From: Persephonella atlantica
GTDB lineage: Bacteria; Aquificota; Aquificia; Aquificales; Hydrogenothermaceae
Reading direction: 5' to 3'
Assembly (NCBI RefSeq): GCF_016617615.1
Contig: NZ_JAACYA010000001.1
Location: forward strand, 124,001-188,000
Length of the DNA stretch: 64,000 nucleotides
The stretch's first letter is position 1. Each line of letters starts with the position of its first letter. Shown here one piece after another: positions 28,401 to 37,438 of this stretch. The position numbers and the translations under genes are program-made. The notes beneath the pieces are model-generated. The model saw nothing but the letters and a program-made list of their open reading frames with translations, had not been told where the DNA came from and did no database searches.

Positions 28401-30155
28401 AAAACACTTACAGAGTTAGATTATATGAAAAAACTGATAAAAGAAAGACACGGAGTAGAGCTGAATTTCCTTGAGCTTGGATTTGACGACCCGAAGGTTT
28501 ACAAACTTCTCCAATCTGGAAAAACAACAGGAGTTTTTCAGCTTGAAAGTAAGGGGATGCAAAACCTTCTCACAAGGCTAAAACCTGATAAATTTGATGA
28601 AATAATAGCTATACTTGCCCTCTTTAGACCGGGTCCCTTAATGTCAGGAATGGTTGATGACTTTATTGATAGAAAGCACGGTAGAAAACCTGTTGAGTAT
28701 CCATTTGAAGAAGTTAAGGACATATTAGAGGAAACTTACGGTCTTGTCGTATATCAGGAACAGGTCATGTTCATGGCTAACATCCTTTCTGGTTTTACAA
28801 TGGCAGAAGCAGATACTCTTCGTAAGGCTATTGGTAAGAAGAAAGCTGACGTTATGGCAAAGATGAAAGACAGATTTATCAGTGGTGCTGTGGAAAGGGG
28901 ATTTGACAGAGAAAAAATAACAAAGCTGTGGGAAGATATAGAAAAGTTTGCATCTTACTCATTCAACAAATCCCACTCAACAGCGTATGCCTATCTGACC
29001 TACTGGACAGCATACGTCAAAACCTACTATCCTGAAGAGTTTTTTGCTGTTAAACTATCTACTGAAGGAAATGACGACAAGTTTTTAAATCTGCTGATAG
29101 ATATGGAAGATTTTGGAATAAGACTTCTGCCACCAGACGTAAATAAATCAAAGGCAGAGTTTTCTATTGAAGACAAAGGGAAAATCAGATTTGGCCTTGC
29201 AAGGATAAAGAATGTGGGAGAGCAGTCTGCAAAAGATATAGTAAAGGAAAGGGAAGAAAATGGTCTATACAAAGACATATTTGATATATCAGAAAGGCTG
29301 GATTCTAAAAAGCTGAACAAAAGAGTTTTGGAAGCCCTCATAAAGGCAGGTGCTTTTGATTTTACAGGGATTGACAGGGGGGTGATGCTCGCTTCAGTTG
29401 ACAAGGCTCTATCTGCAGGGCAGAAAGCAAGGCAGCAAAAAGCATCAGGTCAAAACTCTCTCTTTGGCATTATGGAAACAGCAACACATCCTGTAGTTTC
29501 TTATGAAAAGGTAGAGCCCATACCAGAGAAGAGAAAATTACATATGGAAAAGGAAGTTTTAGGCTTTTACCTTTCTGGACATCCATTAAAGGCATACGAA
29601 AAAGAGCTAAAAGGATACGTAACAAAAATAAATAAACTTATTGAAAAGAAAACAGGTGATAAGGTAAGAATTGCAGGTGTCATATCAGATATTAAAAGGA
29701 AAAAAACCCGCTCTGGCTCAACGATGGCAGTACTGACAGTTCAGGACGAGACAGGAATTATTGATGTGAGAGCTTTTCCCGATAAGATGGAGGATAGCTC
29801 ATTTTTAGAGGAAGACAGAATTGTGGTAATAGAAGGAACAATTGAAATAAATGAAGAACAGGAGAGGGTATCAATGAATGCAAATGATATTATGCCTGTT
29901 GAGCAGATTAACAAACAGGTAAAAGCTGTAAGATTTGTTCTGTCAAAAGAAAAGGCAGTAAACGGTATGGCTCTTAAGCTGAAAGAGATATGCGAAAAGT
30001 ACAGAGGAGATAAAGATGTAATCATAGAGGTGTACCAGCCGGGAAAGTTCAGATGTGAAATTATGGCAAACAGCAGTTATGCTGTAGAGATATCAGACGA
30101 GTTTAAACAGGAGATATCAAAACTGCTGTCTCCTGAAGAGTTTTTCTTTGAGTAA
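25425..30155 (+). CDS. dnaE: DNA polymerase III alpha subunit with in-frame intein
   Basis: The 1576-residue chain is the replicative polymerase alpha subunit interrupted by a 412-residue intein at 382-793; after splicing 1164 residues remain, the normal length. An N-terminal PHP domain keeps metal ligands (LHLHSHYSMLDG, ALTDHGN), so it may proofread. The palm catalytic aspartates are in PDIDVDF (D831, D833) and KMDFLGL (D988). A helix-hairpin-helix region and an OB domain (VRIAGVISDIKRKK) follow, with a C-terminal tau-binding-type region. The intein splits the nucleotide-binding motif GPGRG/SAAGSLVAY, so no active polymerase exists until splicing. It converges with folE with no gap. Confidence 0.97.
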   Translation: MSKDFTHLHLHSHYSMLDGMIKISELAQKAKEYGYKAVALTDHGNIFGAIEFYQEMKKAGVKPIIGMEAYFTNNRFEKKGEGSDSILADKNYHLILHAKDKTGFKNLMKLSSLAYTEGFYYKPRIDWELLEKYHEGLICQTACLKGFIPHLLTKGKFEEAYEYAKRLKDIFGEDLYFEIQINGLEEQEIANKGILELAEKVGVKVVATNDSHYLNEEDAQAHDVIKALQMKMTLKELKEKGKAFKVRGLHFTTPDEMYHKFKGYEFALKNTMEIAEKCNVEIDTAETRGYLFPKFQIPGLNREATEEEKAQYFEKLSWEGLEKRLSKIKNLSKEKYQQYKERLQYEINVIKQMGFPEYFLIVQDFINHAKQNGIPVGPGRGCLFPEADVYLADGSTVKIKDIKIGQFVITHKGNILPVVNKFEYDIKEEVISLKVGSEELILTSDHKVYAVKSERCTVNSEKQKAVICKPSCERYCSTKPYLQYKPEWIQAGQLKAGDFVVFPRMYSKNEEIVFDILDYVEHKPYLKYDDKYVWYEISGKITKKIPRFIPFDKEFAKLLGYYIAEGWSRLGNRENAVGFGFNKNEIVYAKEVQKLLKTIFEIDSSITLHKTKNSLQVIGYSRIVGEFLSSLAGKGANNKKIDEIIIYKGKDEYVKTLIAYMFRGDGHDGRSNKTISIKYSTTSYKLATQLKLLLGRFGYYSSINKRKNRKKWSIEYSIKLSGKQLLNWNNDFVEFPINVPDQKFFRNDSFFVDEKYIYIKIKSVKKLQYKGKVYDISVPFDTSFVSNGFAVHNSAAGSLVAYVLGITDVDPLQHGLIFERFLNPDRISMPDIDVDFCMESRPKVIEYVKQKYGENAVAQIITYNFMKSKMVIRDVARTLGFSYTEADKIAKMILPGPVQGSTLTIEENLEANPEFRKLYETDERVRQLIDLAKKLEGSARHTGIHAAGVVIAPGPLDEYVPVYVDKDGTKATQFDMGTLEMLGLVKMDFLGLKTLTELDYMKKLIKERHGVELNFLELGFDDPKVYKLLQSGKTTGVFQLESKGMQNLLTRLKPDKFDEIIAILALFRPGPLMSGMVDDFIDRKHGRKPVEYPFEEVKDILEETYGLVVYQEQVMFMANILSGFTMAEADTLRKAIGKKKADVMAKMKDRFISGAVERGFDREKITKLWEDIEKFASYSFNKSHSTAYAYLTYWTAYVKTYYPEEFFAVKLSTEGNDDKFLNLLIDMEDFGIRLLPPDVNKSKAEFSIEDKGKIRFGLARIKNVGEQSAKDIVKEREENGLYKDIFDISERLDSKKLNKRVLEALIKAGAFDFTGIDRGVMLASVDKALSAGQKARQQKASGQNSLFGIMETATHPVVSYEKVEPIPEKRKLHMEKEVLGFYLSGHPLKAYEKELKGYVTKINKLIEKKTGDKVRIAGVISDIKRKKTRSGSTMAVLTVQDETGIIDVRAFPDKMEDSSFLEEDRIVVIEGTIEINEEQERVSMNANDIMPVEQINKQVKAVRFVLSKEKAVNGMALKLKEICEKYRGDKDVIIEVYQPGKFRCEIMANSSYAVEISDEFKQEISKLLSPEEFFFE
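26568..27803 (+). mobile_element. DnaE intein with LAGLIDADG homing endonuclease
   Basis: The element runs from Cys382 (block A, CLFPEADVYLADGSTVKIKDI) to His-Asn793 (block G, FVSNGFAVHN) and is followed by Ser+1. Block B is ILTSDHKVYAV with the Thr and His expected, and block F is VYDISVPFD. Two dodecapeptide motifs, LLGYYIAEGW (block C, about 558) and LIAYMFRGDG (block E, about 657), retain their acidic residues, so the endonuclease may be active. A four-cysteine cluster (C456, C468, C472, C476) follows block B and is not a standard intein feature. Confidence 0.95.
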
Positions 30156-30713
30156 TCATTTTCCATTATGAATAAGATTTAAAAACTCATTTCTCGTCTT
30201 TTCACTTTCTTTAAATACACCTGTCAGTTTACTGGTTACGGTATAAGAGGAAGGATTTTTAACTCCCCGCATAGACATGCACAGATGCTCCGCCTCTAAA
30301 ACAACTGCCACGCCTTTTGGATTTAGCTCCTTCTCTAAAAACTCTGCAATCTCAGCTGTCAATCTCTCCTGAACCTGTGGCCTATAGGCAAACTTGTTTA
30401 CAACCCTTACCAGCTTTGACAGACCGCACACCTTTTTATCTGGAATGTAGGCTATGTGTGCTTTACCAAAAAACGGCAAAAGATGATGCTCACACAAAGA
30501 GTAAAACTGGATATCTCTTACCACAACCATCTCATCGTACTCGCCTATGTCTTCAAAAACGGTCATATTAAAATGCTCATGGGATTTGAACTCTTCCCAC
30601 AAACGCACAATCCTGTCTGGTGTGTCTCTCAGTCCTTCCCTGTCTGGGTCTTCTCCAATTGCTTCCAAAAACAGTCTTACAGATTTTTTCAGCTTTTGTC
30701 TATCTATCGTCAT
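30156..30713 (-). CDS. folE: GTP cyclohydrolase I
   Basis: FolE converts GTP to dihydroneopterin triphosphate, the first step of folate synthesis. The zinc-binding motif [10 protein letters not shown] and the third ligand Cys in [11 protein letters not shown] are present, as are the GTP-binding blocks and VERLTAEI-type [11 protein letters not shown]. Length (185 residues) is normal. It is the last gene of a three-gene minus-strand unit and overlaps the preceding gene by four bases. Confidence 0.96.
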   Translation of the reverse strand: MTIDRQKLKKSVRLFLEAIGEDPDREGLRDTPDRIVRLWEEFKSHEHFNMTVFEDIGEYDEMVVVRDIQFYSLCEHHLLPFFGKAHIAYIPDKKVCGLSKLVRVVNKFAYRPQVQERLTAEIAEFLEKELNPKGVAVVLEAEHLCMSMRGVKNPSSYTVTSKLTGVFKESEKTRNEFLNLIHNGK

Positions 30714-31027
30714 TTTTTGTCTCCTTCCACCTTTTTTCTGAACTCTTCAAACTCTTTTTTCAGTTTTTCTAACTCTTCCCTGTGTCTTTGGGCTTCCACT
30801 TTTGCAATCTCCATCTCTTTTCTTGCCTGCTCAATCTCAATCTGAACTTCCCTCTTCCATACATATCTGAGGGTCAAGGCATATCCTATAAAAATCAGTA
30901 TATAAAAGACCAGTGCAACAGGTCTTACCAGGCCTTCTTCATAAATTAGACTGAGATACATACTGGCAACAGTCAGAAGTAAAATAAAAAACAAGGTAAT
31001 TCCAAAAAATTTAACAAATCTAATCAT
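30710..31027 (-). CDS. Small two-helix membrane protein with coiled-coil tail
   Basis: Two membrane helices (about 7-28 and 36-56) precede a highly charged helical tail (about 60-105) with heptad-like spacing ([21 protein letters not shown]). No family is recognised. It overlaps the CoA-binding gene upstream by eight bases and folE downstream by four, so it is expressed with them. The tail probably faces the cytoplasm and mediates oligomerisation. Confidence 0.7.
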   Translation of the reverse strand: MIRFVKFFGITLFFILLLTVASMYLSLIYEEGLVRPVALVFYILIFIGYALTLRYVWKREVQIEIEQARKEMEIAKVEAQRHREELEKLKKEFEEFRKKVEGDKK

Positions 31028-31454
31028 CTTTATCTCCCAATAGCCTCATCGCTTCTACTTTCATACATCTGTCCACAACAACATTGTATCCTTTATCAGA
31101 CAGACTTTTAACAACCTCTTCATTTACCGTTCCCGGCTGAAACCAGAAAGTTTTAAATCCTTTCTTCTCTGCCTCTTCAGCAACAGGAGGAACATCAACA
31201 GGTCTTCTAAACACGTCAACAATATCTATCTGGTCAGGAATTTCTGACAGAGCTCTGTAAACCTTTTCTCCCAAAATTTCCTGACCTGCATACTTTGGAT
31301 TAACAAAGTAAAGTTTGAAGCCGTATTTCTGCAAAACTTCAGAAACAAAGTAAGATGGCCTTGATGGGTCTGCAGATATACCAATAACAGCTACATTTTT
31401 CTGTTTTTCCAAAATCTCTTTTATCTTCTCATCACTCTCTATAACAGGCATCAT
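31020..31454 (-). CDS. CoA-binding-domain protein (YccU-like)
   Basis: The 144-residue protein is a single Rossmann-like CoA-binding domain: VAVIGISADPSRPSYFV near the N-terminus, NPKYAGQEILGEKVY, IDIVDVFRRPVDVPPV, WFQPGTVNEE and a terminal DRCMKVEAMRL. This matches the YccU/CoA_binding_2 family, whose physiological role is not settled. Two consecutive ATGs follow AAGGAGAGA; either may be used. Confidence 0.87.
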   Translation of the reverse strand: MMPVIESDEKIKEILEKQKNVAVIGISADPSRPSYFVSEVLQKYGFKLYFVNPKYAGQEILGEKVYRALSEIPDQIDIVDVFRRPVDVPPVAEEAEKKGFKTFWFQPGTVNEEVVKSLSDKGYNVVVDRCMKVEAMRLLGDKDD

Positions 31455-31518
31455 TATCTCTCCTTTTTTTTAAATATTTTAACCAGTTCACCTGATTTAA
31501 ACATGAAGATTCTCACAT

Positions 31519-31547
31519 TTGATATCTGTCATTGCTGTTAGCATAGT
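31519..31547 (+). promoter_or_regulatory. Candidate promoter of the MoxR/Bat-like operon
   Basis: TTGATA (31519-31524) and CATAGT (31542-31547) are separated by 17 bases in the divergent gap 31455-31566. The leader would be about 13 bases, and no clear ribosome site precedes the ATG at 31567. Match at -10 is 4 of 6, so this is tentative. Confidence 0.35.
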
Positions 31548-31566
31548 TTTAAACTAAATTTTTTGT

Positions 31567-31938
31567 ATGGGGAAAAATCCAGCACAGCTTTTTGAAGCTT
31601 ATCCTTTAGAAATAGACATTATAAGTTATTTAGTCTATGCAATAGTTTTTATTCTTGTTTTACTGCTCTTTATACTGTCAGTGAAAAAATTTCCATACAG
31701 GAATATAAAACTTTATGGAACATCAAAAAGAAAGGAGATAAAGATAGATCTTAAAAACCCTAAAAAGACTGCATACACAATAACTTACCTTATTCATAAT
31801 TACGAAACCCCCTACAACCGAGAGCTACTTAAAAGACTGGAAAAACACAAATACAGAAAAAAGGTTTCCAGTTTCGATAGAGAAACGGTGGAGCTTATAA
31901 AAAAATTTGTGGAGTATGTGAAGCTAAAAGATGCCTGA
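31567..31938 (+). CDS. Small membrane protein of the MoxR/Bat operon (DUF4381-like position)
   Basis: The 123-residue protein has one membrane helix (about 19-40) and a basic cytoplasmic domain. The C-terminal part (NRELLKRLEKHKYRKKVSSFDRETVELIKKFVEYVK) resembles the DUF4381-type proteins that accompany MoxR-vWA operons, where the tail is short and helical. The relation rests on gene position as much as on sequence. It is the first gene of the operon and overlaps the next by eight bases. Confidence 0.55.
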   Translation: MGKNPAQLFEAYPLEIDIISYLVYAIVFILVLLLFILSVKKFPYRNIKLYGTSKRKEIKIDLKNPKKTAYTITYLIHNYETPYNRELLKRLEKHKYRKKVSSFDRETVELIKKFVEYVKLKDA

Positions 31939-32854
31939 GTTTAAATATTTTTACTTTCTTATACTTGGAATTTTTACTTTAATATGTGTGGTTCTGTGTT
32001 CTTACACATACAAAAGCAGAAAAGTGATAGAGTTTCCCCACATATATCTTTTTGGTAAAAAGATAAAATACTTAAACAGATTTATTCCCTTTCTTCTTAT
32101 TCTGCTTATAATCTTCCTTACCATTGCCAGTATGTACCCATACAGAGAAGAGAAACTGTTTTCTGAAAAGAAGGTTTATAACATTATCGTATGTCTTGAT
32201 GTAAGTAATTCAATGAAAGAAAAAGAAAAGTTAAAGATTGCAAAGAATGTTCTCAGAGATTTTGTTTTGAAAAGAGATATTGAAGACAGGATAGGTATTG
32301 TTGTCTTTGATAATGTACCATTCAGACTTGTCCCTCTTACAACAGACAGAAGAAAGATACTCAGGCTTATCCCTTCAATACACCCTGCCATGGTTGATAT
32401 AGGTGGAACATCCATGTACGATGCGCTTATAGACAGTCTGAACATGTTTAGTCCTGCTCTGAAAAACAAAATAGTAATACTCCTGTCTGATGGCGGAGAT
32501 ATAAACAGTAAAAACAGTATTGAAGATGTTATAAATCAGAACAGGATTACCAGAGCAAAGATATATGCCATAGGAATAAGCAGTGGAATATACTCCTTTA
32601 ATCTTGAAAGGATTGCAAGCTCTTCTGGAGGTAAAGCATTTTTTGTAAAAGGTGATTACAGCAAAGCTCTTCAGAGTATATTTGAAGAGATAAACAGACT
32701 AGAACCATCGTTTGTTCAGGAGTACAGCTTTAGTGTGGAAAAACCTGAAGATATGCTATTTAAGATAGGAGCTTTTATAACAGGAATGATTATATTACTG
32801 AAAGTTATATATACCCATATAAAAGAAGGTAGAGAAATTGCTCCGCAAGATTAG
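31931..32854 (+). CDS. BatA-like membrane von Willebrand factor A protein
   Basis: Two N-terminal helices and one C-terminal helix flank a vWA domain (about 75-270). The metal-ion-dependent adhesion site is intact: DVSNS, the Thr in GGTSMYDA and the Asp in LLSDGGD. In the Bat/MoxR systems such proteins sit in the inner membrane with the vWA domain outside, and are thought to work with the MoxR ATPase. It overlaps both neighbours. Confidence 0.85.
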   Translation: MPEFKYFYFLILGIFTLICVVLCSYTYKSRKVIEFPHIYLFGKKIKYLNRFIPFLLILLIIFLTIASMYPYREEKLFSEKKVYNIIVCLDVSNSMKEKEKLKIAKNVLRDFVLKRDIEDRIGIVVFDNVPFRLVPLTTDRRKILRLIPSIHPAMVDIGGTSMYDALIDSLNMFSPALKNKIVILLSDGGDINSKNSIEDVINQNRITRAKIYAIGISSGIYSFNLERIASSSGGKAFFVKGDYSKALQSIFEEINRLEPSFVQEYSFSVEKPEDMLFKIGAFITGMIILLKVIYTHIKEGREIAPQD

Positions 32855-34334
32855 TGCTATTTTGCTGCTTATTATTGCATTTGCCCATGGATACCAGATT
32901 GATTATAAACTCTTCAGGCTTGAAGTTATTCCTTTCTATCCTGCCAAAGCTCCCCTGTACGAGAAAGAACCTGTCTTTGTAAGATTTGATGTACATATAA
33001 AACAGAACAAAACAGGTATTAAAAAAGAGATTTTACTGAAAAGTATAAAAATAAAGCCCTATGGGGAAAAAGTAATATCCTACAGTCAGAAAAGGCATAT
33101 ACACCCGGAAGAGAAAAAGTTGACCGTAAAAAACGTTGTTTACTATAAAACAGGCTACAACAGGTTGAGATTCTTATTGTGGTTTGACACAAAAAAACTT
33201 AAAAATTTTCTTTCACAGGAAACTTTAAAGCTTCTGTCAAAAGAAAATGTACTGGAGAATAAACAGGCTGTTTATATATCTGAAATTCCATATGATACAC
33301 CGTATATAGGAAGTTTTGATATAAACATGCAGCTAAAAGGAAAAAAAGGAATAGCAACTTTAACAATAGAGATAACAGGGAAAGGTTTTCCACATGTCCC
33401 AGACTACAGACTTATTGTTAAAAATGGTACATCAAAGAAGATAGGTTTCAGCATTGATTCCAGTATGGGATACATAAAATCTGTTCAGAAATTTAAGATC
33501 AGTTATCTGGAAGAAATGGAAGTTTTACCTGTAACATTCAGATTTTTTGATCCTTATCAGGGGAAAATGAGGGAGATAAAAACAAAGACTCTGAGAATTA
33601 CTCCTCCCGTTAATACAAAAAAACAGATAAAACCACTTTCTGAAGAAGAAAAGACCAGACTGTATATAAAAAAGTTCAAACATTTACATCCTGAACTTTT
33701 TGAAGAGATATCCCCATATGAAAAACTGCTGAATTTCCTGCTACATTACCGACATCATATACTTATTTCTGCAGGCCTGATCCTGATAGTATCTCTTGTT
33801 TTTCTGAAAAGGCTCACTGAAAAATATATAAGCCCTTCTGTCAGAGAGATAGCCAGACTTGAGCTGAAGAGCATAGACGGATTCAAAAAACTTTACAGAT
33901 ATCTTCCAGAAAAGCATATGGAAGAGTATCTGAGTATCATTGACAGGTTGACATTCAGGTCGGAGATAAAACAGTTAAAAGGAAGAATTTTGTACATAAA
34001 GTCTGGTGAAGAGAAATTCACACCAGAGAAAATAATAAAGACATTTGAAGAAATAAAATGGAAAATAATAGATGAGCATATCAGAAGAAGCTCAAAGAAA
34101 AAAAGAATAATAACCAGACTGTACTACTTACTGGGTAGATACTCAGATGCTGTATTTAGTTTGGGTTTTTTAATTGTGATAACAGGCTTTATACAGTTCT
34201 TTATAAGAAATTTTCCCCAGCATACAGAACCGTTGATACTGATAAACATTGCTGTTATTGTAGCTTTCCTTTTTTATATGGGTATTTTCAGGAAAAAGAG
34301 TATAAAGGTGAGTGATGTTAGAACTGCTGAATAA
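32838..34334 (+). CDS. Large membrane/periplasmic protein of the Bat-like operon (BatD position)
   Basis: The 498-residue protein starts with TTG (LRKISAILLLIIAFAHG signal peptide). A beta-rich periplasmic region (about 20-265) is followed by a membrane helix (about 300-325), a charged helical cytoplasmic domain and two C-terminal helices. This layout resembles BatD/oxygen-tolerance proteins, but sequence similarity is not obvious and the C-terminal region with two extra helices is unusual. It overlaps the vWA genes on both sides. Confidence 0.5.
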   Translation: MLRKISAILLLIIAFAHGYQIDYKLFRLEVIPFYPAKAPLYEKEPVFVRFDVHIKQNKTGIKKEILLKSIKIKPYGEKVISYSQKRHIHPEEKKLTVKNVVYYKTGYNRLRFLLWFDTKKLKNFLSQETLKLLSKENVLENKQAVYISEIPYDTPYIGSFDINMQLKGKKGIATLTIEITGKGFPHVPDYRLIVKNGTSKKIGFSIDSSMGYIKSVQKFKISYLEEMEVLPVTFRFFDPYQGKMREIKTKTLRITPPVNTKKQIKPLSEEEKTRLYIKKFKHLHPELFEEISPYEKLLNFLLHYRHHILISAGLILIVSLVFLKRLTEKYISPSVREIARLELKSIDGFKKLYRYLPEKHMEEYLSIIDRLTFRSEIKQLKGRILYIKSGEEKFTPEKIIKTFEEIKWKIIDEHIRRSSKKKRIITRLYYLLGRYSDAVFSLGFLIVITGFIQFFIRNFPQHTEPLILINIAVIVAFLFYMGIFRKKSIKVSDVRTAE

Positions 34335-35646
34335 GGAATATCTATGGCTTATCTTACCTGTTCTTTTGACAGGGATTTTTCTGATAAGAACAGGGCAGTT
34401 TAGAAGAGTTGAGGTTGTTGTCGTGTTCATTGTTGTTTTACTGATAGTTTTTTCCCTTTCCCGGCCTGTTATAAATAGAGGAGAAAAAGTTTTCTACAAA
34501 AAGGACACAGAAATCCTCATTATGATAGACCACTCTCTATCCATGGGCGCTAAAGATATAAAACCAGACAGACTGAGATTTTCTATAGAGAAAGCTGTTA
34601 ATCTTGTAGAAGAACTGAAATGGGAAAAGGTAGGATTGTTGGTATTTTCAGACAGACCTGAAATAATAACCTTTCCTTACGAAAAAGCGGAAAAAACATT
34701 AAAAATACTGAAAAGTATAAAAATAAAACCAACAGGAAGCACAGATATACTTTCAGCATTCAGCATGGCCAATTCAATTCTCACAGGAAAAGAGAGAATT
34801 ATTGTCCTATTTTCGGACGGCAGTGATGAAGATTTAGGGAAGGTTGAAGAGCTTATAAAACAGTCAGGAATAAAGCTTGTGTTTTACGGAACAGCATCAA
34901 AAAAAGGAGGAAAAATTCCTGGGTACAACGCATTATCAAAGTTAAACATGCATATGGTAAAAATTGCTCAAAATTCAGGAATGTTTGTCAGACCAACGGA
35001 AGATAATTCGGATATCAGGAAAATCTACCATTACATAAATCAGATATCAGAAAAAACAAAGGCCGTTCTTCTGAAGATACCGTCAAAAATGGAACTTTCT
35101 CCATTTATTGCTGGATTTTCCCTCCTTATTATACTTTCTGGATACATGGTGAGAAGATTTTTACTTTCTTTCTTTATTTTACTGCTCATAAATCCGATAA
35201 CCTATGGAGGAGAATTAAAGGGTATTTTTTACTATATAACTGGAAACTACAAAAATGCAGCTCAGGAATTCCTTGAAGATAAAAAACCTGAGAACATGTA
35301 CAACGCTGCCCTCTTATACTACAAAGCAGGTATGTACAGTAAAGCTCTCAGCATACTGAAAGAGATAAAAACAGAAAAACTCCCTCTGATTAAAAAAATC
35401 AAATATACACAGGCATTGTGTTACCTTGCCCAGAAGAATTACAGACAGGCAAGGAAGATATCTGAAGATCTCATTTCAATTTTTCCACAGGAAAAAAGAA
35501 TAAAGAAACTGTACCTGTTCACAAATTTTATTCTTAGCATGGAAGAAAAAAAAGAGGACAGAAAAACTATTGTAAAAATAAGAGAAAAAATGAGCCAGAC
35601 ATTTAAAACATCTCCTGCACAGATAGGAGAAAAAAATCCATGGTAG
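34315..35646 (+). CDS. BatB-like vWA protein fused to TPR repeats
   Basis: Two N-terminal helices lead to a vWA domain with MIDAS residues in DHSLSMG, TGSTDIL and LFSDGSD. After a third helix (about 255-290) the C-terminus holds TPR-type repeats (MYNAALLYYKAGMYSKALSIL; YTQALCYLAQKNYRQARKI). In Bacteroidota-type clusters these are separate BatB and BatC proteins, so this is a BatB-BatC fusion. ATG at 34315 follows AAGGTGAGTG; a GTG three bases earlier is also possible. Confidence 0.8.
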   Translation: MLELLNKEYLWLILPVLLTGIFLIRTGQFRRVEVVVVFIVVLLIVFSLSRPVINRGEKVFYKKDTEILIMIDHSLSMGAKDIKPDRLRFSIEKAVNLVEELKWEKVGLLVFSDRPEIITFPYEKAEKTLKILKSIKIKPTGSTDILSAFSMANSILTGKERIIVLFSDGSDEDLGKVEELIKQSGIKLVFYGTASKKGGKIPGYNALSKLNMHMVKIAQNSGMFVRPTEDNSDIRKIYHYINQISEKTKAVLLKIPSKMELSPFIAGFSLLIILSGYMVRRFLLSFFILLLINPITYGGELKGIFYYITGNYKNAAQEFLEDKKPENMYNAALLYYKAGMYSKALSILKEIKTEKLPLIKKIKYTQALCYLAQKNYRQARKISEDLISIFPQEKRIKKLYLFTNFILSMEEKKEDRKTIVKIREKMSQTFKTSPAQIGEKNPW

Positions 35647-35656
35647 AGGAGGAGTG

Positions 35657-36622
35657 ATGGAAATTGTAAACAGAATCAAACGGGAGATTAAAAAAGCAAT
35701 CATAGGACAGGAGAGGATGATTGATGCCCTTCTTATAGGTCTTATTACTGAAGGGCATATTCTTCTTGAAGGAGTTCCGGGAGTTGCAAAAACGACAGCA
35801 GTGAAAACATTAGGAAAAGTGTTGAATCTGGAGTTTAAAAGAATACAGTTCACACCAGACCTGATACCGTCAGATATATTGGGAGGAGAGATCTATATTA
35901 TAGAGAAAGATGAGTTCAGAGTGAAAAAAGGTCCTATATTCACAAATTTGCTCCTTGCAGACGAGATAAACAGAGCTCCAGCAAAGGTTCAGTCAGCACT
36001 TCTTGAAGCCATGCAGGAAAAGCAGGTAACCATAGGAGAAGACACATTTAGACTGGAGGAACCATTTCTGGTAATGGCAACACTAAATCCCATAGAGGAA
36101 GAAGGGGTTTACAATCTGCCAGAGGCACAGCTGGATAGATTTTTGATGAAAATTGTTGTTGAATATCCAGATGAGAAGGAGGAGTACCAGATACTGAAAC
36201 TGGTAACAGCACAGGAAGGAATATCAAATGAAACTGCAGAAAAACCACCACAGCCTCAGACAGTGGCTGGCAAAGAAGAATTACAGCAGTTGAAGGATGC
36301 CCTTAGACATATACATGTAGACAAAGAAGTGGAAGAATACATGGTTCAGCTCACAATGGCAACGAGAAATCCGGAAAAGTATGGAATACCTCCCCATTAC
36401 ATCAGACTGGGACTCAGCCCAAGAGCAACAATAAACCTGTACAAAGTTTCAAAAGCAGTAGCTCTGCTAAAAGGAAAAGATTATGTGTCGCCTTCTGATA
36501 TTCTTATTCATATAAAGGATGTTTTTAGACACAGATTTATTGTTTCTTTTCATGCGGAAGCTGAAGGAATTACCACCGACGACATTGTTGACATGATAGT
36601 GGAAAACGTCCCTATGCCTTAG
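35657..36622 (+). CDS. MoxR-family AAA+ ATPase
   Basis: The protein has Walker A GVPGVAKT, Walker B LLADEINRAP, sensor 1 ATLNPIEEEG and arginine-finger region LPEAQLDRF, the diagnostic MoxR set. MoxR ATPases act as chaperones for metal or cofactor insertion or assembly, with vWA partners. The ATG at 35657 is close behind GAGGAGG. It is transcribed with the vWA genes and DUF58 gene. Confidence 0.94.
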   Translation: MEIVNRIKREIKKAIIGQERMIDALLIGLITEGHILLEGVPGVAKTTAVKTLGKVLNLEFKRIQFTPDLIPSDILGGEIYIIEKDEFRVKKGPIFTNLLLADEINRAPAKVQSALLEAMQEKQVTIGEDTFRLEEPFLVMATLNPIEEEGVYNLPEAQLDRFLMKIVVEYPDEKEEYQILKLVTAQEGISNETAEKPPQPQTVAGKEELQQLKDALRHIHVDKEVEEYMVQLTMATRNPEKYGIPPHYIRLGLSPRATINLYKVSKAVALLKGKDYVSPSDILIHIKDVFRHRFIVSFHAEAEGITTDDIVDMIVENVPMP

Positions 36623-36631
36623 GAGAGTATT

Positions 36632-37438
36632 ATGGAAAAATCAAAAATTATAAGACTGAAAATCAAGCAGAAAGTTTTGAGCTTTTTTGAAGGCCAGCAT
36701 AAAACATTAAAATTTGGAGAGGAGGACGATCTGAAAAACATAAGAGAGTACACATATGGTGATAACGTAAAAAGGATAAACTGGATTATTACAGCAAAGG
36801 AAAAAAAGCCTTACATAGTTGAGAGAGAGGAAGTAAAAGGTCAGAACATTATCGTAATTATATTGATAGATCAGAACTTCCTTTTTGGCAGAAAAATGGA
36901 AAAGCTACTGGAAGTTTATTCTATCATTGGTTATTCTGCACTTTACCAGAAAGACAGGCTGTTTACATACATATTTTCAGAAGGTCTGGAAAAATATTTT
37001 CCCCACAGGAACAGCATATCTGTTGTTGATGACGTCATGGAGTTTATAAATTCAATGGAGATAAGAAGAAAAAGACTAAAAATAGAAAACTTGCAGAGGT
37101 ATATTTTCAGGCATAGAAGATCTCTGGTTATTATAATAGGCGACCTTTTCTATCTTCCTGACATTAAGGAAATTGCTTACAGACATAAAACAGCAATAAT
37201 AAAGATAAGGGAAAGGGTGGAAGAAAATCCAGAAAAATACACAGGCTTCCAGCTCACCAGCTTCGACAAAAAGGAAAGAATTCCTTATCTGGTTAAACCT
37301 ATGGTGAAAAATTACATAAAAAATCTAAAAAAAATAGACCAAAAATTAAGACAGTTTGCTGTCTTAAAAAGAATACCTGTCCAGACTATCTATACAGATG
37401 AAGACCCTTTTGTAAAGCTGAAAAAAATGTTCAGCTAA
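36632..37438 (+). CDS. DUF58 protein
   Basis: The 268-residue protein contains the DUF58 signature EYTYGDNVKRINWI (R..Y..GD..R.I.W). No membrane segment is visible. DUF58 proteins are regular companions of MoxR and vWA proteins, function unproven. It is the last gene of the operon and converges on the MscS gene with a four-base overlap of stops. Confidence 0.9.
   Translation: MEKSKIIRLKIKQKVLSFFEGQHKTLKFGEEDDLKNIREYTYGDNVKRINWIITAKEKKPYIVEREEVKGQNIIVIILIDQNFLFGRKMEKLLEVYSIIGYSALYQKDRLFTYIFSEGLEKYFPHRNSISVVDDVMEFINSMEIRRKRLKIENLQRYIFRHRRSLVIIIGDLFYLPDIKEIAYRHKTAIIKIRERVEENPEKYTGFQLTSFDKKERIPYLVKPMVKNYIKNLKKIDQKLRQFAVLKRIPVQTIYTDEDPFVKLKKMFS

Noticed and set aside
29027-29404. Antisense open frame within dnaE
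   Set aside because: Ser/Leu/Phe-rich shadow of a conserved coding region.
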